The notes beneath the pieces were generated by a model, which did not search any database, was not told the DNA's origin, and saw nothing but the letters and a program-made list of their open reading frames with translations. DNA of 64,000 nucleotides from assembly GCA_020845495.1 (NCBI GenBank), contig JADLFM010000260.1, positions 1-64,000 on the forward strand. Reading direction: 5' to 3'. This DNA comes from Chloroflexota bacterium. GTDB taxonomy: Bacteria > Chloroflexota > UBA6077 > JACCZL01. Of this stretch, positions 42,863 to 50,758 are shown one piece after another. The number at the start of each line of letters is the position of its first letter. Position 1 is the first letter of the stretch. The position numbers and the translations under genes are program-made.

Positions 42863-44071
42863 TTAGTGACCGGCCGCGCCGGCGCCGTTCGGGCTGCTGA
42901 CCACATTGAAGACGTTCGCGTCGGCCGGACCGTCCACCTGGAGGATTGCCGCTGCGCCCTTGGTCAGGCGGCCGAGGCTGTGGTCGACGATGGTGTAGGC
43001 GCCGGGGTAGTCCACCTTGAACTCGACCACCGTTGCACCGCCTGCCGGGACCATCGTCGTCTGGACGTTGGTGAACGTCTCGCTCGCGCCCTCAGGGTGC
43101 ACGCGGTCGAAGATCTCGCCGATGACGTGGAAGCTGGAGGTGATGTTCGGGCCACCGACACCGAAGAAGATGCGGACGGTGTCACCCACCTTTGCCTTGA
43201 GCGCGTTGTCGCCGGTGAGCGCGCCGACGGAGCCGTTGAAGACCACGTAGTTCGGGTGCTCGTCGGTCATGCTCTGCATCGCGAAGTCGTGCAGGCCGTG
43301 CTCGGTCTTGTCGCCGTCCAGGTAGAAGTCGCCCTGCATGACGTAGAACTCGTGGTCCACGGGCGCCAGCCCCTCCGGCGGCTCGACGACGATCAGGCCG
43401 TACATCCCGTTCGCGATGTGCTGAGCCACCAGCGGCGTCGCGCAGTGGTAGACGTAGACGCCTGGGTTGAGCGCCTTGAAGGTGAACGTCGCGGACTCGC
43501 CTGGGGCGATCTGCGTGAACTTCGCGCCACCGCCTGGGCCGGTCACGGCGTGCAGGTCGATGCTATGCGACAGCTTGCTGTCGGCCGCGTTCTTGAGCGT
43601 CAACTCGACGGTGTCACCCTGGCGGACCCGCAGCATCGGGCCAGGGACGGTATCCCCGAAGGTCCAGTAGGTGTAGGCGATGCCGTCGTCCATGAGCGCG
43701 ACGTGCTCGCGAGTCTCGACGTCGTACTTGATGGTCTGCGGTCCGCGCACGCCGACCGGAGCGGCAACCTGCGGCTGCGCCAGCGCGACGGCTCCGTCAG
43801 CCGACTGACGCGTCTTGGTCGTGGTCTCGGTGGTGGTCTGCGCTGAGGGGGCGCCCACCTGGCCTGGCACGATGACGGCCGGGCCGCCCGGCCCGCTCAC
43901 GACGCTGCCCGGCTGTGGAACGGTCTGCTCGATGGCGGTCTGGATGGCGTTACTCGTTACCGTCTGGGTAGTGGTGGCCGCTCGCGGCTGAGCGACCAGT
44001 GCGGCGGCAAACAACGACCCGCCGACGACTCCGGCGACCAGCGCCCCGGTGACGGTGGCGATGTTACTCAT
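42863..44071 (-). CDS. nirK: copper-containing nitrite reductase
   Basis: The 402-residue two-domain multicopper enzyme reduces nitrite to nitric oxide outside the membrane. All expected ligands are visible: HSIDLHA (type-1 His, active-site Asp, type-2 His), YVYHCATPLVAQHIANGM (type-2 His, type-1 Cys, His and Met), the active-site His in SSFHVIGEIFDRVH and the type-2 His in YTIVDHSLG. An N-terminal hydrophobic stretch (residues about 8-28) is a signal or anchor, followed by a Thr/Gln/Gly-rich linker to about residue 105. ATG 44071 has a GAGAGG site. It leads a block with cupredoxin, DUF2249 and NnrS-like genes and follows a NarL-type regulator. Confidence 0.93.
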   Translation of the reverse strand: MSNIATVTGALVAGVVGGSLFAAALVAQPRAATTTQTVTSNAIQTAIEQTVPQPGSVVSGPGGPAVIVPGQVGAPSAQTTTETTTKTRQSADGAVALAQPQVAAPVGVRGPQTIKYDVETREHVALMDDGIAYTYWTFGDTVPGPMLRVRQGDTVELTLKNAADSKLSHSIDLHAVTGPGGGAKFTQIAPGESATFTFKALNPGVYVYHCATPLVAQHIANGMYGLIVVEPPEGLAPVDHEFYVMQGDFYLDGDKTEHGLHDFAMQSMTDEHPNYVVFNGSVGALTGDNALKAKVGDTVRIFFGVGGPNITSSFHVIGEIFDRVHPEGASETFTNVQTTMVPAGGATVVEFKVDYPGAYTIVDHSLGRLTKGAAAILQVDGPADANVFNVVSSPNGAGAAGH

Positions 44072-44540
44072 CGTGACCTCTCCTCTACGTTGGGTTCGCG
44101 TCCGTCCCGGAGCGAACCGTTCCATCGTGTGCGTGGTTGCCCGTGTAGTGGTTGCCGACCTGGTTTACTCGCCCCTGCGAGCACGTCCCTTGTCCTGTAC
44201 TAAGGATCGCGCCAGGAGGGGGGCCGGCCCCACACTCACACGGGTAGTCTTTGTCCTACCCGCCGGAGTAGCCGTTGCCAGGATCGTCCCGGGACATTTC
44301 CTCTCCTGGTCAGGACATCGCCTGCGGCGAGCCGGGACAACTGCGCGGACGACCCGCCGCGACCAGGAAACGAGGCCCGGTACGGACGATCGGCGGCCCG
44401 GCCATCCGTACCTCGCTTAGTTGGAGAGGGCGCGCGCAGTCCGGGTGAGGGGTGGCTCCTGGAGGAGCCGTCGCCCCGGCCCAATCCCAACGGGGAGGGG
44501 CGTCCAGCAGAACGGGGATCGGCTGGGCGGCCAGATGACG
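44072..44540. other. nirK upstream region
   Basis: This 469-bp spacer between the response regulator stop and nirK contains the inverted repeat at 44241-44262 and several dispersed CGGGACA-type words. No gene is seen. It is expected to hold the nirK promoter; no FNR-type TTGAT-N4-ATCAA box is visible. Confidence 0.5.
44241..44262. promoter_or_regulatory. inverted repeat upstream of nirK
   Basis: CGGGTAG (44241-44247) and CTACCCG (44256-44262) are perfect arms with an 8-base spacer, about 170 bp upstream of nirK. It could bind the adjacent NarL-type regulator; NarL heptamers (TACYYMT) resemble parts of it, for example TACCCGC. Confidence 0.4.
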
Positions 44541-45263
44541 CTACGGCGAGGGCGGGCTACCGAGTCCGCGTTGGAGCGCATAGGCGACGACCTGGGCGCG
44601 ATTGCGGAGGTGCAGCTTTCCGAGAATGTTTTTCAGGTGGTACTTGACCGTGTTCTCGCTCACCACCAGCGCCTCCGCGATTTCCCGATTCGAGGCGCCC
44701 TTGACCAGTAGCTCCAACACCGCGCGCTCGCGCGTCGTCAGCGGCTCGACCTCGTCCGGCGCGAACGTCGCTCGACCGGGTGCGCCGGCCGCATACGACG
44801 CAGGTGCACCCGGCTCGTCAGTCGACGTTGCGGGGCCACGCGCGGCTCGTGCCAGCTCGGTCAGGATCTTGGCCGCAAGTGAGGGCGTGAGGGCCGCTTC
44901 GCCTCGTGCTGCCGCCTCGATCTGACCGACGAGTTGCTCGGGGTCCAGGCTCTTGAGCAGGTAGCCCTGCGCACCGGACTTGACTGCCTCGAACAGGTCT
45001 GCCTCGGCTTCGGACGCGGTCAGGATGACAACCACTTGCTCAGGGCGCTCGGCGGTGATGAGCCGAGTCGCCTCCAGGCCGCCCATCTCCGGCATACTCA
45101 AGTCCATCAAGACGACATCTGGACGGAGGTCGTGGGCGAGGTGGACGGCCTCCCGCCCATTGCTGCCCTCGCCGACGACCTCGACGCCTCGGCCGCGCAG
45201 GAAGCTCTTGACGCCCTCGCGCATCAGCCGATGATCGTCAACCAGCACAACCCGTGTCGCCAC
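44541..45263 (-). CDS. NarL/FixJ-type response regulator
   Basis: The 240-residue protein has a receiver domain (VVLVDDHRLMREG, phosphoacceptor Asp54 in VVLMDLSMPEMGG, the conserved Lys in GYLLKSLD) and a LuxR-type helix-turn-helix at about residues 175-230 (LTTRERAVLELLVKGASNREIAEALVVSENTVKYHLKNILGKL). A 35-residue Ala/Gly/Pro-rich linker joins them. Its start directly abuts the kinase stop, so both are one unit. Placed 470 bp upstream of nirK in the same direction, it probably controls nitrite or oxygen response. Confidence 0.92.
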   Translation of the reverse strand: MATRVVLVDDHRLMREGVKSFLRGRGVEVVGEGSNGREAVHLAHDLRPDVVLMDLSMPEMGGLEATRLITAERPEQVVVILTASEAEADLFEAVKSGAQGYLLKSLDPEQLVGQIEAAARGEAALTPSLAAKILTELARAARGPATSTDEPGAPASYAAGAPGRATFAPDEVEPLTTRERAVLELLVKGASNREIAEALVVSENTVKYHLKNILGKLHLRNRAQVVAYALQRGLGSPPSP

Positions 45264-47003
45264 TCAGCTACCCTCGAGGGCGCCACTGCGTGGAGTGGCC
45301 TCGGTCTCGGCGGCCCAGGCGGCTCGGACGTCATGTGGCCCGCTGCCGCGGGCGGCCGAGCCGGCAGCCTGGCTCACGCTCGCGGGAGTCGCTTTGCCAT
45401 CGGCCGATCCATTTGCCCCCCCCTCGATCGGCTCGATGCGTAGATGGCCGGCATCTGGCCGTCGAGGCTCAGGTGCCACGGCGACGCGCGGCGCCCTCAG
45501 AGCTGTCTTGTCGGCCGCCTCGTTGGCGCCCACTGCATCCGCCGCAAGCCCGCCGAGCTCCGCCTCGCCCGCGAGCCCGCTGGGCTCCGTCTCGACGACT
45601 GGACCGGTCTCAATCGGCATCACCGTGGTGACGCGTGTACCCCGCCCCGGCGCCGTCTCGACGGTCAGGCTCCCGCCGACTCCCTCGGCGCGCTCTCGCA
45701 TGATCGCCAGCCCGTAATGAGCAGTGCCGGCCGACCGGGTCAGATCGAAGCCACGGCCCTCGTCGCCGACGAGCGCGGACAGACGGGGGCCGCCCGGCCC
45801 TCGGATGAGCTGGAGACTGACGCGCGCTCGGGCGGTGCGGGCGTGTTTGCGGACGTTCGCCAACGCCTCCTGGACGATCCGTACGAACTGGATCTCGATG
45901 CCCGGTGCGAGCCTGACCTCCTCGACCTGATCGCCAATCTCCAGATCCACGGCGATGCCGGTCTGCTCGCGATAGCGGGCCACGTATTTGGCGAGGGCAT
46001 CGACGAGGCCCCGCTCGCCGGCTCCACTTCGCAACCCGAGGATCGCCTCGCGGACATCGGCGTACGCCTCACCGGCCACGTCCGCGATTTGTGTCAACGC
46101 CTCGTCGACGGCGGAGCGGTCGCCCTGCCGTTCGGCGTCGTGCGCCGCCGCTGCCCGCAACCGAATGTAGCCGAGCACCTGGGCCAGGCTGTCGTGCAAT
46201 TCGCGGGCGATCCGTTCTCGCTCGGCGACCGCAGCCAGCCCTTGCAACTGATCGAGCAGGCGGGCGTTCTCCATCGCAGCGCCGGCTTGCCCCGCGAACA
46301 TAGCGACGGTCGACTCGTCATCTTCGGTAAAGGGCGCCGGACCGTTCGGTCCCTGCTTGTCGGTCAGGTAGAGGTTGCCGAAGGTTCGGCCCCGCCGGAC
46401 GATCGGGACGCCCAGAAAGGTATGCATTGGCGGGTGACCGGGCGGGTAGCCGACCGAGCGCGAATCGTGGATGATATCGTCGACTCGGATCGGGGTGGCA
46501 TCTGTGAAGATCTGTCCGAGCAGGCCGCGGCCGCTCGGCGGCTCGCCCAGACGTGCCCGCTCCTCGGGCGTCAGGCCGAGCGTCAGGAACCGCACGATGC
46601 CGCCTCGCTCGTCGACCACAGCCAGCGCACCATAGTGCGCGTCGGCTAACTCCATCGCCAGTTCGACGACGCGCCGTAAGACGGTCTCGAGGGCGAGATC
46701 GGATCCGAGTGCGAGGCCGGCCTCGTGCAGCGCCCGAAGCTGCGCTGCTTGCCGTTCGGTGGTCTCGCTCACCTCTTGCAGGCGGACGTTCTGCTCGAGA
46801 ATCCGGCGCTCAGCACGGGCGATGTAATCGAAGATCGCACGGGCGAAGAGCCAGGTCGATGTGCCGACGATGGCCAGCACGAGCAAGCCGCCCCACAACG
46901 TGTGGAGCAGTTGCGGCCAGAGTTGATGGCGCGCGACGTCGACGGCCGCCAAGAACAGCAGCGGCACCAGAACAGTGAGCCAGCGCAGCGTTCGGTGGGA
47001 CAC
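45264..47003 (-). CDS. GAF-domain sensor histidine kinase (HisKA_3, NarX/NreB-like)
   Basis: The ~579-residue kinase has two membrane helices near the N terminus (LRWLTVLVPLLFLAAVDVA and LWGGLLVLAIVGTSTWLFA), a coiled linker, a GAF domain (residues about 95-235), the HisKA_3 phosphoacceptor in ARELHDSLAQVLGYIRLR near residue 265 and a HATPase domain (EALANVRKHARTARARV, VGDEGRGFD, AGTAHYGLAIMRERAEGVGG). About 115 Ala/Gly/Glu-rich residues follow the ATPase domain, an unusual tail. The start is uncertain; GTG 47003 (VSHRTLRW) is chosen as the first start close before the first helix. It phosphorylates the adjacent regulator. Confidence 0.88.
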   Translation of the reverse strand: MSHRTLRWLTVLVPLLFLAAVDVARHQLWPQLLHTLWGGLLVLAIVGTSTWLFARAIFDYIARAERRILEQNVRLQEVSETTERQAAQLRALHEAGLALGSDLALETVLRRVVELAMELADAHYGALAVVDERGGIVRFLTLGLTPEERARLGEPPSGRGLLGQIFTDATPIRVDDIIHDSRSVGYPPGHPPMHTFLGVPIVRRGRTFGNLYLTDKQGPNGPAPFTEDDESTVAMFAGQAGAAMENARLLDQLQGLAAVAERERIARELHDSLAQVLGYIRLRAAAAHDAERQGDRSAVDEALTQIADVAGEAYADVREAILGLRSGAGERGLVDALAKYVARYREQTGIAVDLEIGDQVEEVRLAPGIEIQFVRIVQEALANVRKHARTARARVSLQLIRGPGGPRLSALVGDEGRGFDLTRSAGTAHYGLAIMRERAEGVGGSLTVETAPGRGTRVTTVMPIETGPVVETEPSGLAGEAELGGLAADAVGANEAADKTALRAPRVAVAPEPRRPDAGHLRIEPIEGGANGSADGKATPASVSQAAGSAARGSGPHDVRAAWAAETEATPRSGALEGS

Positions 47004-47180
47004 CCGATTCGACCTTCGGAAACCGCCAGGATAGCGCCAGCACGAGGTCATGGCACCGATCGCGGCGGAGCACACGATCGACGCGGCGACGCGGCTGGGT
47101 CGCGGTGATGATCCCTGGGGATTGCCTAATTGTACTGTCTGTTGCCTTTCACCTCCCGGGTGGCACGGCAGGCTCCCGGG

Positions 47181-47194
47181 GGGACAGATGTCCC
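47181..47194. promoter_or_regulatory. palindrome GGGACA-GA-TGTCCC
   Basis: A 14-bp palindrome with 6-bp arms lies between the divergent kinase and the cupredoxin-like lipoprotein gene. Similar GGGACA words occur upstream of nirK. It is a candidate regulator site. Confidence 0.35.
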
Positions 47195-47315
47195 GGTGAA
47201 CACTACCCATCCAGGTATGGGCACGGCCAGATGGACGGCGTACGCTTCAAGAGAACGATGAAAAGGACCGGCGGGGCATGGATGAGACGGCGCCGCCCGT
47301 GCGGAGGACGTACTG

Positions 47316-47822
47316 ATGCGACGTGACGCGATGCTCGGCCCACTCTGGTGGGCGCTGATGGTGGTCCTCGTCGCCGGGTGTAGTGCGGCCCCGGTGGTCG
47401 GGCCCTCGGGCGCGCCGTTGCCGCTCGGCGTGGGCGGCCCGGCGGTGGGCGGCCCGGCGGTGAGCGGCCCGGCGGTGGGCGGCCCGGCGCTGGCTGCCCC
47501 GCTGGTGGTGCCCCCGGACCTGACGTTCGTGATCCCGCGCGGGACCGCCGCCGCCGAGATGCGGGGAGAGGCGAGCTTCACGATTCCCGACGAATTGCAC
47601 GTCGTGGCTGGGCAGGGGATCTCGATTCGGAACGACGACCAGGCGATGCACTACTTCGCCGATGCGCCGATTGCACCCGGCCAGACCTACCGCCGGACGT
47701 TTGGACGGCAGGGAGTGTTTGGGTACAGCGCAGCGCTCAGTTGCTCGATCACGGCGAAGCGGTCGCTCACCGTTCACGTCGACGGGCCGAATGGCGCGCC
47801 GCAGCCGACCATCGGGAGGTAG
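47316..47822 (+). CDS. cupredoxin-like lipoprotein
   Basis: The 168-residue protein has a signal peptide with lipobox LVAGC (Cys22), a Gly/Pro repeat region (four GGPAV-type pentads, residues about 40-59) and a C-terminal beta domain (FTIPDELHVVAGQGISIRNDDQAMHYFAD, GQTYRRTFGRQGVFGYSAALSCS) that resembles a small blue-copper fold, with a His in MHYF and a Cys in ALSCS, though the usual downstream His and Met are not clear. It is probably anchored outside the membrane. It is divergent from the kinase and may carry electrons or copper for the nitrite module. The start could be 15 bp downstream (MLGPLWW). Confidence 0.65.
   Translation: MRRDAMLGPLWWALMVVLVAGCSAAPVVGPSGAPLPLGVGGPAVGGPAVSGPAVGGPALAAPLVVPPDLTFVIPRGTAAAEMRGEASFTIPDELHVVAGQGISIRNDDQAMHYFADAPIAPGQTYRRTFGRQGVFGYSAALSCSITAKRSLTVHVDGPNGAPQPTIGR
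47433..47492 (+). repeat. 15-bp in-frame tandem repeat, four copies
   Basis: Four units of GGCGGCCCGGCGGTG type encode GGPAV pentads in the linker of the cupredoxin-like lipoprotein; one unit has an A substitution giving SGPAV. Confidence 0.85.
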
Positions 47823-47844
47823 GCCCCGCCCTACTGCCGGCGAC

Positions 47845-47872
47845 GAGCAAGCGCATTTGAGCAAGCGCATTT
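47845..47872. repeat. 14-bp direct duplication
   Basis: GAGCAAGCGCATTT occurs twice head to tail between the convergent lipoprotein and MoaD-like genes. Confidence 0.8.
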
Positions 47873-47914
47873 GAGCGGCACGCCCACGTTTCGGCTCCAG
47901 GCTACCTCAGCGAC

Positions 47915-48259
47915 TCAGCCGCCAGTGGAGCCCCCGCTGAAGCCGGGCAGTAAGAGCAGGCCATCGCCGTGCTCGAACTGGCGGTCCAGGCCGCCGGCAA
48001 GCTCGATCGTCCGCCCGTTCACGATCAGGGCGGCGTACTCTTTGAGGCGTCCCTCGGCCGGATCGTAGACCAGCTCAACGAAGCGCGCCGACTCCGACGC
48101 AAGCTGGACGAGCAGATCGCGGACGCTGGCACCGGAGCGGACGTGGAGCTCGATGCTGGTGCCTTGCTCGCCAGCGCCCTTCAACTCTTTCGCCAGCCAG
48201 GAGTAGTACTCCAGGGTAACGGTCAGCATGGTGCGCCCGCTGCTCGTGTCCAGGCTCAT
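47915..48259 (-). CDS. MoaD/ThiS-like ubiquitin-fold protein
   Basis: The 114-residue protein has a beta-grasp pattern (MLTVTLEYYSWLAKELKG, SIELHVRSGASVRDLLVQLASE, LKEYAALIVNGRTIELAGGLDRQFEHGDGLLLLPGFSGG) and ends in Gly-Gly, the thiocarboxylate-accepting tail of MoaD/ThiS proteins. MoaD-like proteins often sit beside tungsten-type aldehyde ferredoxin oxidoreductases and make the pterin cofactor. ATG 48259 has a GGAGG site 8 bases upstream and is preferred to the internal ATG at 48229. It follows the AOR gene in the same direction, separated by a long hairpin. Confidence 0.85.
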   Translation of the reverse strand: MSLDTSSGRTMLTVTLEYYSWLAKELKGAGEQGTSIELHVRSGASVRDLLVQLASESARFVELVYDPAEGRLKEYAALIVNGRTIELAGGLDRQFEHGDGLLLLPGFSGGSTGG

Positions 48260-48306
48260 TGGCCTTGCCTCCGCTCCCCCTCTGCGTCCCTCGTCGACGA
48301 GGGTGC

Positions 48307-48345
48307 GGTCAGCGCCATTTCCTCTCTAAGGAAGTGGCGCTGACC
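48307..48345 (-). terminator. intercistronic hairpin between AOR and MoaD-like genes
   Basis: GGTCAGCGCCATTTCC (48307-48322) pairs with 48330-48345 over 16 positions with a single G-U wobble and a 7-base loop. It lies 11 bp after the AOR stop. It may be a partial terminator that reduces MoaD-like expression, or a processing site. Confidence 0.6.
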
Positions 48346-48356
48346 GTACCGCTCCC

Positions 48357-50237
48357 TCAGCCGGCGGTAACGGCGGCGCCGCGCTCGGCGCGAATCTGCT
48401 CGGCCACCGGGATGAGCTCGTCGAGGTCGAGCTCTCGGAGCGTCTCCGGCAGTGGCAGCCCGAGCTCCGGATCGAAGCCGATCGCCTCGCGGAACTGCCG
48501 GACCATGCTATCCCAATGCTCCATGATGTTGGCGCCCTGGGCCGGGCCGTCGACCGGAATCGAGCCGTAGCGCTTGGAGGGGCGCTCCTTGCTGGGGTCC
48601 AGCCCGTTGAGGAAGCTCCAGATCCGCAGTTGTGCGGAGATCCGCCGCCCGATCCGGAGCGCCTCCGGCACGTCGATGTCCCAGCCAGTGATGGCGCTAA
48701 CGGTCTCGGTGCCAAGCTGAGCGCTGGTGAAGTCGAAGCGGCAGATGCCAAGCGAGTCGTCGAACTGGTGCCAGCCGTTCAGCCTCGTCATCTGCTCGAC
48801 GATCTCGTTCGCATCGAAACGATCCTTCATCGGGGCGAGGCCAAGCCGCTCGGTCTGCGCGCCGCCGAAGGTGACCTCGATCGTGCTGGTGTTCGACGTA
48901 CAGGTGTCGAACATCTCGACCCAGCGGCCGCGATGGTCGTGCGAGCGGGGCGAGTGGCCCTTCTGGCCGTAGATCGCGGCATCGGCGGCCTCGCCGCCCA
49001 CCTTCTGGCTTGCTCGCATGACGCCTTCGGCGAGCCACGCGCCGCAGCCGTCCCTGGTAGCGATCTTCTTCATCAAGGCGAGGGTCGTTTCGGCGTCGCC
49101 CCAGCGCGGCTCCAGGCCATCGAGCTGCGCCTTCGTGAGCAGACCGCGCTCGGCGCACTCGATGACCCAGCCGAGCAGCCAGCCAAGCTCGTTGACGTCA
49201 AAGCCGAGCGAGTCGCACTCGTTCGCGAGCATGACGGCCGCCCCGCCATCGGTCACCCCGATCTGCGACGCCATCGAGGCGAGCCCCTCGTATTCGGGCT
49301 CCTCGCCGGCGAACCCGGCATACGGTCCCTCGGTGACGGTCATCAGCTTGCAGCAGCCCATCTGACAGGCCCAGCAGGGGTTGGTTTTCCATTGGAAGTT
49401 GCCGCGCAAGTACTGACCGCTGACCTGCTCGTGCTCCGGGAAGATGCTGGTGGTGTAGTTCTTGATCGGGAGCCAGCCGCCACGCGCCGCGCCCGAGAAG
49501 CCGCCGCCGGTGCCCCAGTTGTAGATGCCGCCCCCCCCGAACTCCTGGGCGTCGGCGAAGAGTGGCTTGAGCAGATCGTTCAGCCTTTTGGTGTTGGCGA
49601 TAGGCGCGCGGACCTTGCCGCGCTTACAGGTGATCGCCTTGAGCCCCTTGGCACCCAGGACTGCGCCGATGCCATTGTGGGCGGCGACGTGGCCACGGTC
49701 ACCGACGAACGCGGCGAAGCGGACCTGATGCTCGCCGGCCGGCCCGATCCCGAAGACGGACAACTGCTTCTCAGTGAGCCCTTCTTCAGTGCGGATCGTA
49801 TCTTCCATCTGCCAGACGCCGAGGCCCGCGTACGGGGTCGCGTCGAGCAGCCGGACGCCGTTCTCGTCGATGTGCAGGCGCGTCAGGCCGGCCGCCTTGC
49901 CCTGGATGATGATGCCTTCGTAGCCCTGACTGCGAAGGAAAGCACCGAGGTAGCCGTTTGCCTGGGTCGCGCCGGCGAGCCCGGTCATCGGCCCCTTGAA
50001 GACGCACGAGATGGTGCCGGTGCCGGAAACGCGGGTGTTCGAGAGCGGGCCGCCGAAGATGAAGACCCGGTTCTCGGGGTCGTCCCACTGGACGTTCGGC
50101 CCGACCTCGTTCATCAGATAGTGGACGCCGAGGCCGGTGCCGCCGATCCACTTTCGCAAGGTCTCCGGTGCTACTTCTTCGACGCTCGTCGTGCCGGTGG
50201 ACAGGTCGACTCGCAACACTCGTGCTGACAACGCCAT
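48357..50237 (-). CDS. aldehyde ferredoxin oxidoreductase (tungsten type)
   Basis: The 626-residue enzyme has the AOR N-terminal domain (RVLRVDLSTGTTSVEEV, RKWIGGTGLGVHYLMNE, NRVFIFGGPLSNTRVSGTGTISC, FKGPMTGLAGATQANGYLGAFLRSQGYEGIIIQGKA) that holds the metal-bispterin, and the C-x2-C-x3-C cluster motif NPCWACQMGC near residue 288 with the fourth Cys in LGICRFD near residue 496. It oxidises aldehydes to acids using ferredoxin, in the cytoplasm. The linked MoaD-like gene supports a pterin-metal cofactor. The aldehyde substrate is not predictable. Confidence 0.93.
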   Translation of the reverse strand: MALSARVLRVDLSTGTTSVEEVAPETLRKWIGGTGLGVHYLMNEVGPNVQWDDPENRVFIFGGPLSNTRVSGTGTISCVFKGPMTGLAGATQANGYLGAFLRSQGYEGIIIQGKAAGLTRLHIDENGVRLLDATPYAGLGVWQMEDTIRTEEGLTEKQLSVFGIGPAGEHQVRFAAFVGDRGHVAAHNGIGAVLGAKGLKAITCKRGKVRAPIANTKRLNDLLKPLFADAQEFGGGGIYNWGTGGGFSGAARGGWLPIKNYTTSIFPEHEQVSGQYLRGNFQWKTNPCWACQMGCCKLMTVTEGPYAGFAGEEPEYEGLASMASQIGVTDGGAAVMLANECDSLGFDVNELGWLLGWVIECAERGLLTKAQLDGLEPRWGDAETTLALMKKIATRDGCGAWLAEGVMRASQKVGGEAADAAIYGQKGHSPRSHDHRGRWVEMFDTCTSNTSTIEVTFGGAQTERLGLAPMKDRFDANEIVEQMTRLNGWHQFDDSLGICRFDFTSAQLGTETVSAITGWDIDVPEALRIGRRISAQLRIWSFLNGLDPSKERPSKRYGSIPVDGPAQGANIMEHWDSMVRQFREAIGFDPELGLPLPETLRELDLDELIPVAEQIRAERGAAVTAG

Positions 50238-50758
50238 CTGTGCCCCCCTCGCCGCTCCAGGCTCGTAGACTTCTCTCCGTCGATTTGCGCTGCCTGGGCG
50301 ATCATCGACAGGTAGCCGTACTCAGCAGGCGGCCATACTCGGCATGCTCGCCGTGATGAGCCGTGCCCTCGGCATGCGCCGTCGAACGCCAGGCAGGAGC
50401 GCGGACCCGCGCCGCTTGCCGGCTGTTATACCAGGAGACGCGAAGCCGTCTCTCTCCCTGCCAGGGCGATGCCCGACGAGCGCCACGGTGTTCGGCGCCG
50501 GTCGGCACCCCTGCGCCGGCGTCTCCCGCCCTTCTCGCCAGGTGTACACCCGCGCTCGCCTGACCATCACAGCTATCCGCGCGCTGCCCGGGGCGCCGGG
50601 CCTTGACCTTGTAGCCCGGATCGGGCACCCTCAGCAGCGACACGTCCGAGCGCTCGCCCAGGGTTGCCACGCCCCAAAGGCTGTCTGATGGTTGGACGCC
50701 CTCGACGGCCGCCTGATAGCTGGCACACCTGAGCGCTGGCGCAGTGACTGGAGCGACG
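50238..50758. other. divergent intergenic region, no gene seen
   Basis: This 521-bp spacer between the AOR gene and the metallo-beta-lactamase-fold gene is G+C-rich and holds no recognisable coding frame, RNA or strong repeat. It presumably contains both promoters. Confidence 0.45.

Noticed and set aside
48516..50228. 570-codon frame antisense to the AOR gene
   Set aside because: The AOR frame has full family motifs; the antisense frame is low in hydrophobic pattern and typical of G+C-rich shadows.
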